The notes: a model not told the origin generated them from the sequence alone. A stretch of DNA of 64,000 bases from Candidatus Helarchaeota archaeon (GCA_019058315.1 JAHPZH010000003.1:268451-332450); one strand, 5' to 3'. Shown: positions 28,568 to 39,056, counted from the stretch's first letter. Program-made: numbers and translations.

Positions 28568-28575
28568 TTTTTTTT
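28568..28575. terminator. T-tract between convergent genes
   Basis: A run of eight T (followed by more T-rich sequence) lies just after the PqqD-like stop and before the convergent purA stop. It fits the T-rich archaeal terminator. Confidence 0.35.
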
Positions 28576-28621
28576 AATTTTTGTCAATTTAGATTTATTT
28601 TAAAAGATAGACAAATTCTTG

Positions 28622-29968
<1,347 letters not shown>

Positions 29969-30132
29969 TTATTTTTGTAATAATTGTTAATTAAAGTTTT
30001 GATTTGACAAGATTGCAGTTTAAATGACATAAAACAAAAAAGTTTTAAAGCACGAAATCTTGAAAAAAAATTGAGAATCGAACCTTTTTTAAGAAAAAAA
30101 ATAAGTTAAATAGTCATATTTGAGGAAAAAAG

Positions 30133-30603
30133 ATGGCAAAGGCAAAAAAGGCAAAAAATCAGAATAAAAGTAAGAAAATAACTAAAAATCCTAAAAAACC
30201 ACCAAAAAGAAGGGGTCGGCCTCCAGGATCGGTAAAGACGAAGGGATTAGAGAGAGAAAGTATTCAAAATGTAATATTAGATAAAAATGAATCTTCATCC
30301 TATGAAAAAAATATTAGTAAAGATGATTATGATTCGATCTTAATAAAACAATTAAAAAGCAACAGAAAAGAGAAAGAAAAAGCTTTCAAGGATGAATATG
30401 AAGATGATAATGAAGAAGATGAAGATTCTGACGCATTTATTGAAGGCTACGATATAGAAATGCCAGAAGGGGAAGAGTTTGAAGAAGATATTATGAGTTT
30501 ACCTAAAAAAGCTAAGAAAAAGAGAAAAAAGAACTACTATGATGAATTTGGGATAGAAAGCGAATTTTATGATAGTGATTATAATATTGGTGACTATGAA
30601 TAA
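30133..30603 (+). CDS. Charged AT-hook-like protein
   Basis: The 156-residue protein begins with a lysine-rich stretch and RRGRPPGSVKTKG, a close match to the AT-hook minor-groove DNA-binding motif (core GRP with flanking basics). The remainder is acidic and low complexity (DEYEDDNEEDEDSD; EMPEGEEFEEDI) and ends in many Tyr and Asp. No enzyme domain is visible. It may be a chromatin or transcription-associated protein, by analogy only. It is 127 bases upstream of mcrD in the same direction, but a shared transcript is not evident. Confidence 0.55.
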   Translation: MAKAKKAKNQNKSKKITKNPKKPPKRRGRPPGSVKTKGLERESIQNVILDKNESSSYEKNISKDDYDSILIKQLKSNRKEKEKAFKDEYEDDNEEDEDSDAFIEGYDIEMPEGEEFEEDIMSLPKKAKKKRKKNYYDEFGIESEFYDSDYNIGDYE

Positions 30604-30730
30604 TTTATTACAAAATAAAAATTGTCATAAAGATTAGCATTAATTTTTTAATCCAATAATTTCATTATTAATTAAGACAAGAAACTTTTCTACATTTATT
30701 TTGATTATATTAATTAAAAAATTGATTAAA

Positions 30731-31156
30731 ATGTCCAATCCTGAAAATCCGGAAAATAAAGAGGATATGGAAGATGTTAAATCAATTGGATTTTTTCCCG
30801 AAGCAGAAATTCTGATTTTCCCAAATAGATTACTTGCAGAACACCATGTTGAGGAATTTTTAGAAAAAATAAAATCTGTAGAGGGAATTTCAAAAATTAT
30901 GTTAACAGGACCACGAATTTATGAGAATAGTTCTATTAAAATAGGATCCAAAACAATTCCCCTTAAAGTACAAGTCGGAAAGGTCATTATACAAATTGAA
31001 ACTGTTGATTTAATCAAAGATATTAGAGAAGTATGTGATAATTGTTTTAAATTTGGATATAGAATTGGTGTGGGGAGATACACAAAGTGGCGGGAAACCA
31101 CGATGGATTCCGTTAGAGGCTATTCTCTTGTAATCCGGAAAGATATGTTAGAGTGA
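30731..31156 (+). CDS. mcrD: McrD-like MCR accessory protein
   Basis: The protein of about 141 residues carries the McrD pattern: EILIFPNRLLAEHHVEEFLE, GISKIMLTGPRIYE, and VQVGKVIIQIE followed by the FGYRIGVGRYTKWRETT block. McrD binds apo-MCR or helps deliver F430, according to studies on methanogens. I chose the ATG at 30731 over the TTG at 30701 because the TTG stretch is low-complexity and the ATG is followed by MSNPENPENK. mcrC starts 9 bases after it. The distance to mcrBG and mcrA is unusual; in methanogens the order is mcrBDCGA. Confidence 0.85.
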   Translation: MSNPENPENKEDMEDVKSIGFFPEAEILIFPNRLLAEHHVEEFLEKIKSVEGISKIMLTGPRIYENSSIKIGSKTIPLKVQVGKVIIQIETVDLIKDIREVCDNCFKFGYRIGVGRYTKWRETTMDSVRGYSLVIRKDMLE

Positions 31157-31165
31157 GTTGAATAT

Positions 31166-31819
31166 TTGGCCAGATTAAAAATTGGAAGGAAAACACAAGT
31201 TATCGACTGTAGAGAAACTGCAGGTTTAGGGCTTGGTGGAGGACTTGCCCAGAGAGATACTTTTTCTGAAGCCGAAGAACCAGATTTAATTGTGCTTTCA
31301 ATGGGGCCTAGTAATAGACATATCACAAAACCAGTTTGTGAAATTACTTACGGATTAAGAGAAGAGGGATTACAGACTTCTGTTATGGTTATGCGAGCAG
31401 GTGTGGGAGGTTCAGAAGATCGTCCATTAGCAGGGGGTGGAATTTCTGGAATTAGCCCACATGAAGAGAAGAAGATGCGTAAACATAAATTAGCAATAAT
31501 TCATTTAGGAAATGTCTTTAGACATTTTGTTTATAAAGCGCGTAATTATTTGAGAAATGTGGAAATTCCAGCAATTATTGTATGTCAAGCCCCAGTTGGA
31601 TTTGAAGATTTCGCTAAAGTCGGAGTTCTAACGGAAAAGTTCCATCCTGATGAATTTAATGTCCCCAAGATTAACCATACAAAAGGTAAAGTTGTGGATA
31701 TTGTAACTGGTGTAATTAGAGGGCAAACTTGTCCCCAATCAAAAATAAATGAAATTATAGAAAAAGTAAATTATTGGTTAAATGTAATAAAATTAGAAGA
31801 AAAAAAGAATAATAAATGA
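31166..31819 (+). CDS. mcrC: McrC-like MCR activation protein
   Basis: The 217-residue protein matches McrC: VIDCRETAGLGLGGGLAQR near the N-terminus, VLSMGPSNRHITKPVCEIT, SVMVMRAGVG, GGGISGISPHEEKKM, and GHLGNV-like IHLGNVFRHF. McrC belongs to the complex that reductively activates MCR in methanogens. The start is TTG 31166, 9 bases after mcrD, so the two form an operon. It ends 5 bases from the convergent ferredoxin gene. Confidence 0.9.
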   Translation: MARLKIGRKTQVIDCRETAGLGLGGGLAQRDTFSEAEEPDLIVLSMGPSNRHITKPVCEITYGLREEGLQTSVMVMRAGVGGSEDRPLAGGGISGISPHEEKKMRKHKLAIIHLGNVFRHFVYKARNYLRNVEIPAIIVCQAPVGFEDFAKVGVLTEKFHPDEFNVPKINHTKGKVVDIVTGVIRGQTCPQSKINEIIEKVNYWLNVIKLEEKKNNK

Positions 31820-31824
31820 TATTT

Positions 31825-32103
31825 TTATCCATTTAGATATATAACACCAGTTCCTCCAGCGGGATATGAAAAATCTATTGCTCCTGCTTCGCAAACTGAA
31901 AAACATGCAGCACATTCTAGACAGTTTTCTTTGTAATCATCTCTTAATTTTGCTATTCCCCCACGCATTTGCCAAAGATTAACAACGCAAACAATTGTAC
32001 ATTTTCTACATCCAATGCATTTATCTTCATTTAATTTAATAAAATCCCCTGTATCTCCTGGGGCTCGTTGAGATATTTTTTTTAATTCAATATTCAAATT
32101 CAT
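31825..32103 (-). CDS. FixX-like ferredoxin
   Basis: The 92-residue protein carries CIGCRKCTIVC and CLECAACFSVC, ligands for one or two Fe-S clusters, in the FixX/ETF-QO ferredoxin pattern with a C-terminal Gly-rich end (PAGGTGVIYLNG). It starts 10 bases after the stop of the FixC-like gene in the same direction, so it would be translated as the partner of that flavoprotein. The pair probably transfers electrons from electron-transfer flavoprotein to a membrane or soluble acceptor. Confidence 0.85.
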   Translation of the reverse strand: MNLNIELKKISQRAPGDTGDFIKLNEDKCIGCRKCTIVCVVNLWQMRGGIAKLRDDYKENCLECAACFSVCEAGAIDFSYPAGGTGVIYLNG

Positions 32104-32112
32104 TACCTCATC

Positions 32113-33513
32113 CTATTTTTTCTTTTTTGGACGCATATTTTCTAACATTTTCATCAATAGGGGAAACGTCGAAGCATTTTCTTCCATTATATCTGATAAA
32201 ACAGGCATTCCATATTTCATCATGAATGGAATAGCTTCAGGTAAATATTCTTGGATTTTATTGAGAATTTGGCGGAATCTTACAATATGAGGTTCACTCC
32301 AATCATAATGTGCTCCATTCATTTCAACATGAAGAGGAATAAACCATTCCATATTATTTTTTTCTGATTGTGTGCTGAAAAATAAATTTTTCCATAGTGT
32401 TTGTAAGCTTTCACCAGCTTGAAATTCAATTCCAACTGATGATTCTTTCCACTTATCTTCATATAATTTCAAGTTCTTTTTTGAAGTATCGCCTTCTGAA
32501 ATTGCCTTTATTGCTACCTCAGCTGCCAGTTTTCCTGTTTCCATCGCAGGATATACTCCTTCTGCCTCGAGTGGGCATGGAAATCCACCAGCATCACCAA
32601 TTAACATGACATTATCGGTATAAGTCTTAATTGGTTCTTTAGTCCAAGGTAATAAATGAGATTGTACTTCACGTGGCTTTGCATCAATTGCTTTTATCAT
32701 TCGTTGAAAGGGTTTTGAACCAACTAGTTGATTAATATAGCTTATTGGATTCTTTATCCATTGACCCATCCATGACCCAAGTCCTATGTGAAATCCATCT
32801 CCAAAAATTACTTGATATGCAGCAGGAAAAGTAACTCCCCACCAGATTCCATCAGCTGCATTAGCAAGGACACCATCTGGACCGTAGATTTTATCGATTT
32901 TTTCTCTATCAGCAGAGAAATCGTATTGTGGAACTAATGTAATTTGATCAGAACGCCATCGGGGATTGAGACCTGAAAACCGTGCTACTGTTGAAATTAC
33001 TCCATCTGCACCAATTATAATTTTGCCAAGTATTTTATCCCCTTTTTCGGTTTGAACCCCAATAACCTTTCCAGCATCATCTTTAACTAATCTTTTAATT
33101 AACATAGAGGTTTTTAGCTCCGCTCCTGCATCTGTCGCAAATTTCGCAAGCCAAGGGTCAAATTCAGAACGATAAGCATTCATTGTTATAAATTTCTTAG
33201 CAGGATCATAAGTTACACTATCTGTAGGATAGTACATCTCAATAGCTCGTTCTTTTAAGTCTTTATCCAAATAATGGTTCATAACACAACTTGCCATTCG
33301 CATTGATGGTACTACATCCGGTTTTAATTCCTTCATAATATTGGGAAATTCTCGCCACATACGAGGACCTAGTCCGCATCCAGATGCGTTTTTCTCACCG
33401 GGTTTACGACCTCGTTCGAAAAAGACTGTTTTCAACCCAGCTTCTGCAGCAACCTTCGCCGTTATCGAACCTCCAGGACCAGCACCTACAATTATAACAT
33501 CATAACCAGACAA
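32113..33513 (-). CDS. FixC-like FAD-dependent oxidoreductase (ETF dehydrogenase-like)
   Basis: The 466-residue flavoprotein has the FAD Rossmann motif VGAGPGGSITAK (10-21), ERGRKPGEKNASG, GADGVIS in the middle, and the second FAD motif GDAGGFPCPLEAEGVYPAM. This matches FixC and the ETF-quinone oxidoreductase/geranylgeranyl-reductase superfamily. A TTG start (LSGYDVIIVG) is used, as no ATG precedes the dinucleotide motif. The FixX-like ferredoxin follows within 10 bases. In an alkane oxidiser it could accept electrons from beta-oxidation ETF; this is inference. Confidence 0.88.
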   Translation of the reverse strand: MSGYDVIIVGAGPGGSITAKVAAEAGLKTVFFERGRKPGEKNASGCGLGPRMWREFPNIMKELKPDVVPSMRMASCVMNHYLDKDLKERAIEMYYPTDSVTYDPAKKFITMNAYRSEFDPWLAKFATDAGAELKTSMLIKRLVKDDAGKVIGVQTEKGDKILGKIIIGADGVISTVARFSGLNPRWRSDQITLVPQYDFSADREKIDKIYGPDGVLANAADGIWWGVTFPAAYQVIFGDGFHIGLGSWMGQWIKNPISYINQLVGSKPFQRMIKAIDAKPREVQSHLLPWTKEPIKTYTDNVMLIGDAGGFPCPLEAEGVYPAMETGKLAAEVAIKAISEGDTSKKNLKLYEDKWKESSVGIEFQAGESLQTLWKNLFFSTQSEKNNMEWFIPLHVEMNGAHYDWSEPHIVRFRQILNKIQEYLPEAIPFMMKYGMPVLSDIMEENASTFPLLMKMLENMRPKKKK

Positions 33514-33853
33514 TCCATTTCACCAATTTTTTTTAATTAATTTCAAAATTCTAATTCATTAAAAGTATTTAGAAATAGTTGAAATAGTCTGATTTTTTAA
33601 TTTAATTATAAGATATTAGATAATAACTGAAGATTATTAAAATTATCATTTTATCTTCTAAAAGTAGCTAAAGTTCTAAATACCAAAAACTTACCAATTA
33701 AATAAATGAAATTTTAATGGTTGGGAGAAATAACATTAAATTTGAAGTTAATTTTGATTTAGAACATTCTCCTATAATTTTTAATTAGATTAAGTAAATA
33801 TAATTTAAATCTTATTTAATTTATCTTAAATCCATTATAATAGGGGCAGTAAG
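33514..33853. other. Intergenic region, 340 bases
   Basis: AT-rich DNA between the divergent FixC-like gene and an LRR gene. No ORF above 25 codons, RNA or repeat is recognised. A GGGG ribosome-binding site near 33843 precedes the ATG at 33854. Both promoters should lie here. Confidence 0.6.
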
Positions 33854-34891
33854 ATGGTCGAAATTATAGATGAGGCTGAAAAAAAAGCTATTGAAGTATT
33901 AAAGAAAAGATGTCATTTGGGAGAAGATGGATTCAAAACTAAAAATGGACATATAGAAATTCTTTGGTTAACTGATAGAAAATTAACAACACTTCCAGAT
34001 TCATTCAAAGATCTTAAATCACTCATTCATCTAGATTTGAGTCGTAATGATTTTACGACCATTCCTGAGACAATATTCGAGTTAAAATCGCTTAAAACTC
34101 TAAGTTTAGGTGGTAATCTGTTAACAATTCTCCCAGAGTCATTTGGAAATTTAAAATCGCTCCAAGAACTATTTTTAGGCTATAATCAATTAAAGACACT
34201 TCCAGAATCATTTTGTGGTCTAGAATCAATTTATTGGTTATATTTAGATGGTAATAAGTTAACAACTCTCCCAGATAGCTTTGGAGAACTAAAGTCACTC
34301 AATACACTGGCTATCCAAAAAAATCAATTAACAACCCTTCCGGAATCATTTGGAAATCTAAAATCGCTTCAAGTACTAAAAATTCATTTTAATAAATTAA
34401 CGACTCTCCCAGAGTCTTTTTGCAACCTAAAATCACTTAAAGAATTACAGATTCATTTCAATAAGTTAACAACTCTCCCGAAGTCATTTGGAAAACTAAA
34501 ATTCCTCGAAAAATTATTTATCAATAATAATCAGTTAAGTACTCTCCCGGAGTCATTTGGGCAACTAGAATCGCTCCAAGAACTATATTTAGGTTATAAC
34601 CAGTTAACGAATCTCCCGAAGCCTATAATTGAGTTAAAATCACTACAAAAACTATATTTGAGTAACAATCAGTTAAGTAATCTTTCGAAATCATTTGGAG
34701 ATCTAAAAGCACTAAGAGAATTAAATTTAGGTAATAATAAGTTAAAAAAACTCCCTGAGGAGTTAGGTGATTTGGATCAACTAACTTTTCTTAATTTAGA
34801 AGGTAATCCCTTATCAGAAAATGACAAGGAAATATATAGACAAGGAACAAATGCAGTAGTTCAATATTGTAAAAAAAAATTAGAAAGATAA
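33854..34891 (+). CDS. Leucine-rich-repeat protein, LPESFGxLKSL type
   Basis: The 345-residue protein has a short N-terminal helical cap (1-35) and twelve tandem 23-residue repeats of the LTTLPESFGNLKSLQxLxLxxNx form, like those of plant intracellular Ras-group LRR proteins and Asgard LRR proteins. There is no signal peptide, kinase or GTPase domain. The end EGNPLSENDKEIYRQGTNAV resembles the end of the adjacent minus-strand LRR proteins. It is followed by an in-frame stop and 33 further coherent codons (see next entry). The role is probably protein binding. Confidence 0.85.
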   Translation: MVEIIDEAEKKAIEVLKKRCHLGEDGFKTKNGHIEILWLTDRKLTTLPDSFKDLKSLIHLDLSRNDFTTIPETIFELKSLKTLSLGGNLLTILPESFGNLKSLQELFLGYNQLKTLPESFCGLESIYWLYLDGNKLTTLPDSFGELKSLNTLAIQKNQLTTLPESFGNLKSLQVLKIHFNKLTTLPESFCNLKSLKELQIHFNKLTTLPKSFGKLKFLEKLFINNNQLSTLPESFGQLESLQELYLGYNQLTNLPKPIIELKSLQKLYLSNNQLSNLSKSFGDLKALRELNLGNNKLKKLPEELGDLDQLTFLNLEGNPLSENDKEIYRQGTNAVVQYCKKKLER

Positions 34892-34990
34892 AAAAGGAAA
34901 CATAAAGAATCAAAAAAGTTGGAGAAAGAATGTTATAGAGAGCTTGAAGAATATATCGATTTTCATAGAAAATTATATAGTTTGAAATTT
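34892..34990 (+). pseudogene. In-frame tail after the LRR stop, possibly degraded coding sequence
   Basis: Directly after TAA (34889-34891) the same frame continues without stop as KRKHKESKKLEKECYRELEE and a further dozen residues, before it runs into the convergent LRR gene. This may be a lost C-terminal helix following a nonsense change. It could equally be chance in AT-rich DNA. Confidence 0.25.
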
Positions 34991-37197
34991 TATATCGATT
35001 TAAGAGCTTTTATTTTATCAGTTATCTCCCGAACCCTCTCATTTAATTTTTGCAACTCAGATAATTTAACTCCAGGACTGTTTTTTTGGACTTTTATATT
35101 TTCTAATTCATCAACAAATCTTTTTAATTTCAAATTCTTACAATACTCAATTACTTCTGGAGTACTTCGTCCACTTAATTTTTCATCTTTTTTTGTAAAT
35201 TTATTATACATGAGATTTAACATTTTAAGTTGTGTAAGATGTTCTAAATTCTTGATTTCTGTAATTTGATTTCTTTGAAGTTGTAAAGAAAATAATTGTG
35301 TTAATTTCTCTAAATTCTTGATTTCTGTAATTTGATTTTCTTGAAGTTCTAAATGTTTTAATTCGGTTAGATTATCCAAATTCTTGATTTCTGTAATGTT
35401 ATTCTCTCCAAGAAATAAATTCTCTAATTTAATCAGATGTTCTAAATTCTTAATTTCTCTAATTTGATTTCTATTAAGTTTTAATATTTTTAATTGTGTT
35501 AATTTTTCTAAATTCTTGATTTCTATAATTTGATTATCATTAAGCCACATTCTTTGGAGCTGGGTAAGAGTCTCTAAATTCTTGATTTCTGTAATTTGAT
35601 TATTGTGTAGAAATAATTTTTGGAGTTGTGTAAGATTTTCCAAATTCTTGATTTCTGTAATTTGATTATCTTGAAGAGATAATTCTTTAAGTTGGGTTAG
35701 ATTTTCTAAATCTTTAATTTCCAAGATTTGATTAAATTGAAGAGTTAATGTTTGAAGTTGTGTTAATTTTTCTAAATTCTTGATTTCTGTAATTTTATTT
35801 CCATAAAGACATAAACTTTGGAGTTGGGTAAGCTTTTCTAAATTCTTGATTTCTGTAATTTGATTATCATGAAGACATAAACTTTGGAGTTTTGTAAGCT
35901 TTTCTAAATTCTTGATTTCTGTAATTTGATTTTTATAAAGACATAATCTTTGAAGTTGGGTAAGTCTTTCTAAATTTTTTATTTCTTTAATTTGATTTTT
36001 ATAAAGTTCTAAACTTTTTAATTCAGTCAGATTTTCCAAATTCTTGATTTCTGTAATTTGATTATCGTCAAGAGATAATTCTTTAAGTTGAGTCAGATTT
36101 TCCAATTTCTTAATTTCTGTAATTTGATTACGACTAAGCCATAATAATTTTAATTGGGTAAGCTTATCTAAATTCTTGATTTCTGTAATTTGATTAATAA
36201 AAAGCTTTAATATTTTTAATTGGATTAGATTATTTAAATTCTTGATTTCTTTAATTCTATTTATCTGAAGATATAATCTTTCTAGTTGTAGAAGATTATC
36301 TAAATTCTTAATTTCTGTAATTTGATTCCGAGAAAGGTCTAATAATTTTAATTGGATTAGATTTTCTAAATTTTTAATTTCCAAGATTTCATTAGAGAAA
36401 AGATTTAATGTTTGAAGTTGTGTTAGTTTTTCTAAATTCTTGATTTCTGTAATTTGATTCCCATGAAGATATAGTCTTTCTAGTTGGATAAGATTATCTA
36501 AGTTCTTAATTTCTGTAATTTGATTATCGCTAAGATCCAATTCTTTAAGTTGAGTCAGATTTTCTAAATTCTTAATTTCTGTAATTCGATTCGCTCCGAG
36601 GTATAAGACTTTGAGATTTTTAAGATTTACCAAATTCTTGATTTCAGTAATTGTATTTTTCTGAAGAAATAATCTTTTTAATTGTGTAAGATTATCTAAA
36701 TTCTTGATTTCCGTAATTTCATTGCCAAAAAGATCTAATTTTTGGAGTTTTGTAAGCTTTTCTAAATTCTCTATTTCTGTTATTTGATTTCGACTAAGCA
36801 CTAATGTTTTTAATTGTGTTAATTTTTCTAAATTCTTGATTTTTGTAATTCGATTTCCAAAGGATAAATCAGGTTTTTTTAATGGTATTTCCAAATACTT
36901 GGTTTGTGTAATTGGTTTTCCAAGGTATAATTCCTGTAATTGTGTTAGCTTTTCTAAATTCTTGATTTTTGTAATTTGATTATCGGTAAGATCTAACCTT
37001 TGAAGTTGTGTAAGATGGTCCAAATTGTTAATTTCTGTAATTTTATTACGACTTAGATCTAAATATTGAAGTTGAGTTTGATTTTCAAATCCCTTAATTT
37101 CTGAAATATCTTGAATTCCTAAATTAGTAAGGATAAGCGCTCTATATCCAATTTTCATTTCTACTTTGTGAATTTTTCCTTTATATTCAACAGACAT
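34990..37197 (-). CDS. Large leucine-rich-repeat protein with 28 repeats
   Basis: The 735-residue protein has the N-terminal strand segment MSVEYKGKIHKVE and 28 repeats of 22 residues with the consensus ITEIKNLENLTQLKELDLSDNQ form (internalin-like SDS22 type). One repeat, the third, carries an 18-residue insertion (GKPITQTKYLEIPLKK). A C-terminal helical cap ends in SELQKLNERVREITDKIKAL. No signal peptide or membrane helix is present, so it is probably cytoplasmic. It is a paralogue of the following gene, sharing the N-terminal and C-terminal segments. Confidence 0.9.
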   Translation of the reverse strand: MSVEYKGKIHKVEMKIGYRALILTNLGIQDISEIKGFENQTQLQYLDLSRNKITEINNLDHLTQLQRLDLTDNQITKIKNLEKLTQLQELYLGKPITQTKYLEIPLKKPDLSFGNRITKIKNLEKLTQLKTLVLSRNQITEIENLEKLTKLQKLDLFGNEITEIKNLDNLTQLKRLFLQKNTITEIKNLVNLKNLKVLYLGANRITEIKNLENLTQLKELDLSDNQITEIKNLDNLIQLERLYLHGNQITEIKNLEKLTQLQTLNLFSNEILEIKNLENLIQLKLLDLSRNQITEIKNLDNLLQLERLYLQINRIKEIKNLNNLIQLKILKLFINQITEIKNLDKLTQLKLLWLSRNQITEIKKLENLTQLKELSLDDNQITEIKNLENLTELKSLELYKNQIKEIKNLERLTQLQRLCLYKNQITEIKNLEKLTKLQSLCLHDNQITEIKNLEKLTQLQSLCLYGNKITEIKNLEKLTQLQTLTLQFNQILEIKDLENLTQLKELSLQDNQITEIKNLENLTQLQKLFLHNNQITEIKNLETLTQLQRMWLNDNQIIEIKNLEKLTQLKILKLNRNQIREIKNLEHLIKLENLFLGENNITEIKNLDNLTELKHLELQENQITEIKNLEKLTQLFSLQLQRNQITEIKNLEHLTQLKMLNLMYNKFTKKDEKLSGRSTPEVIEYCKNLKLKRFVDELENIKVQKNSPGVKLSELQKLNERVREITDKIKALKSI
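35220..37060 (-). repeat. 66-bp tandem repeat region in the large LRR gene
   Basis: Repeat units of 66 bases (22 codons) run through the gene with highly similar DNA around the ITEIKNLE codons. Such DNA is prone to slippage, copy-number change and assembly error. Confidence 0.8.
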
Positions 37198-37238
37198 ATT
37201 CTTCTACTTTTTTACCAATCTTTTTTTTATTATTAAAA

Positions 37239-38354
37239 TTAAGATTGGAGGATTTTTATTTTTTCAATAATCTCCTGAGCCCTCTCATTTAATTTCTGTA
37301 ATTCGGATAATTTAACTTCAGGACTGTTTATTCGGGAATTTATATATTCTAATTCGTCAAAATATTTTTTTAATTCCTTCTTTTTAGCAAGTTCTTTTAA
37401 TTTTAGATTCTTACAATGCTCAATTACTGCTTTAATACCTCTCCAACGTAATTTTTTACTATTTTCTGTAAATTTATTTCCCCAAATGGTTAATTCTTTG
37501 AGTAGTATGAGATTTTCTAAATTCTTGATTTCTCTAATTTGATTATCGCTAAGATCTAATACTCTTAGTCTAGTAAGATTTTCTAAGTTCTTTATTTCTG
37601 TAATTTGATTATTATCCAAATATAATTTTTGAAGTTTGGTCAGGTTTTCTAAATTCTTTATTTCCTTAATTTGATTTTCACCAAGCTGTAAATATTGTAA
37701 TTGCGTTAGATTATCCAAATTCTTGATTTCTGTAATTTTATTAGCATTAAGTTTCAATTCTTCTAATTGCTTTAATTTTTCTAAATTCTTAATCTCTGTA
37801 ATTTCATTTTTCCAAAGTTCTAAAGTTTTTAATTGAGTTAGATTATCCAAATTTTTGATTTCTGTAATTCTATTTTGAGTAAGATTCAGATAATTGAGTT
37901 GTGCTAGATTATCTAAATTCTTGATTTCTGTAATTTGATTCCCATGAAGATATAAGATTTCGAGTTGGGTGAGATTATTCAAATTCTTGATTTCTGTAAT
38001 CTGATTATTACTAAGCTTTAATCCTATTAATTGTGTTAATTTCTCTAAATTCTTGATTTTTGTAATTTCATTTTTCCAAAGTTCTAATGTTCTTAATTGA
38101 GTCAAATTATCTAAATTTTTGATTTCTGTAATTTGATTATCACTAAGTTCTAATCTTTTTAATTGTGTTAGATTATCCAAATTCTTAATTTCTGTAATTT
38201 TATTATTTCTAAGATTTAAGAATTGAAGTTTATTTTGCTTTTCTAATCTCTTAATTTCTGATATATCTTGAATTCCTAATCCTTTAAGGTCAATGGTTAT
38301 GTATCCATATTTATATTCAACTTTATGAACTTTTCCTTTATATTTTACAGACAT
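37239..38354 (-). CDS. Leucine-rich-repeat protein with 12 repeats
   Basis: The 371-residue protein has the same layout as its neighbour: MSVKYKGKVHKVE, then twelve ITEIKNLDNLTQL repeats of 22 residues and a C-terminal helical cap with SELQKLNERAQEIIEKI. It differs by 16 fewer repeats and by an extra KELAKKKELKK stretch. The gap between the two genes is 41 bases and both read on the minus strand, so this gene is upstream and the larger gene follows. Their close similarity points to recent tandem duplication. Confidence 0.9.
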   Translation of the reverse strand: MSVKYKGKVHKVEYKYGYITIDLKGLGIQDISEIKRLEKQNKLQFLNLRNNKITEIKNLDNLTQLKRLELSDNQITEIKNLDNLTQLRTLELWKNEITKIKNLEKLTQLIGLKLSNNQITEIKNLNNLTQLEILYLHGNQITEIKNLDNLAQLNYLNLTQNRITEIKNLDNLTQLKTLELWKNEITEIKNLEKLKQLEELKLNANKITEIKNLDNLTQLQYLQLGENQIKEIKNLENLTKLQKLYLDNNQITEIKNLENLTRLRVLDLSDNQIREIKNLENLILLKELTIWGNKFTENSKKLRWRGIKAVIEHCKNLKLKELAKKKELKKYFDELEYINSRINSPEVKLSELQKLNERAQEIIEKIKILQS

Positions 38355-38642
38355 ATTCTTCTACTTTTTATAATCCATATTTTTATTAATTTTTTTGTTT
38401 TATAATGTAAATAAACAAATTTTCCAAATTTTTCTTTTTATATTTCAACCCAAAATCCCTTTATTCATCAATTACAAGAGTTCATTCCAAATACTCTCAA
38501 TTTTTTTTTTATTAACTAAAAAGAACTTGCCATTATATTTTGAACTAATTAATTTGATATATTTTAATAATAGTATAATAATTTTCAATATAAGAAAAAA
38601 TGAATATTGAATTTATATTATTAAAAAACAAATATAACAAAA

Positions 38643-39056
38643 GTGGTTAAAATGGGCGAATTAGATCTTGCAAAAAATGTATTAAAACTAGAGCCTGAAA
38701 AAATTCAGCAATTACTTGATATCATTGCGAATTCTAAGTTCTATACAAAACCATTTGCAGATGAACTAGGTAGAGCCGTAGCAGAATTTTACAAAGAGAT
38801 GCTACAAGATAATGTGCCAGAAAAACAAGCGGGTGAATTCACTCGTGACTATATCAGTTTTATTCGTTATCCAACTGATGTAGAGAAATTTGAATTGACT
38901 ATTGAATTGGAATATAATCGAAAAGTGGCAGCAATTTACAAAGAAGAAAACGATAAACTATGGAATTTATTAAATAAATTGACCTTAGTCCATACCGTTG
39001 ACGCGAAATCGGTAATGATGACTAAATCAACAAAAATAGAAAACGACGATGACTAA
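38643..39056 (+). CDS. Unknown 137-residue helical protein
   Basis: I do not recognise this family. The protein starts at GTG 38643 or ATG 38652 (MGELDLAKNVLK), is largely helical and has no cysteine, signal peptide or membrane helix. It contains PEKQAGEFTRDYISFIRYPTD and ends in an acidic IENDDD. It lies 170 bases upstream of the GlcD-like/HdrD-like pair on the same strand, so it could be an accessory of that pair, but the gap argues for a separate transcript. There are no obvious homologues from pattern. Confidence 0.5.
   Translation: MVKMGELDLAKNVLKLEPEKIQQLLDIIANSKFYTKPFADELGRAVAEFYKEMLQDNVPEKQAGEFTRDYISFIRYPTDVEKFELTIELEYNRKVAAIYKEENDKLWNLLNKLTLVHTVDAKSVMMTKSTKIENDDD

Noticed and set aside
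30073..30086. GAATCGAACC resembling the T-arm of a minus-strand tRNA
   Set aside because: No acceptor, anticodon or D-arm can be folded around it and the flanks are AT-rich.
30701..30730. TTG start for mcrD at 30701
   Set aside because: The ten extra residues are isoleucine/lysine-rich low complexity; the ATG at 30731 gives the usual N-terminus.
35220..38230. Regular DNA repeats that could suggest a CRISPR array
   Set aside because: The unit is 66 bases and translates in one frame as LRR units; there are no unique spacers.
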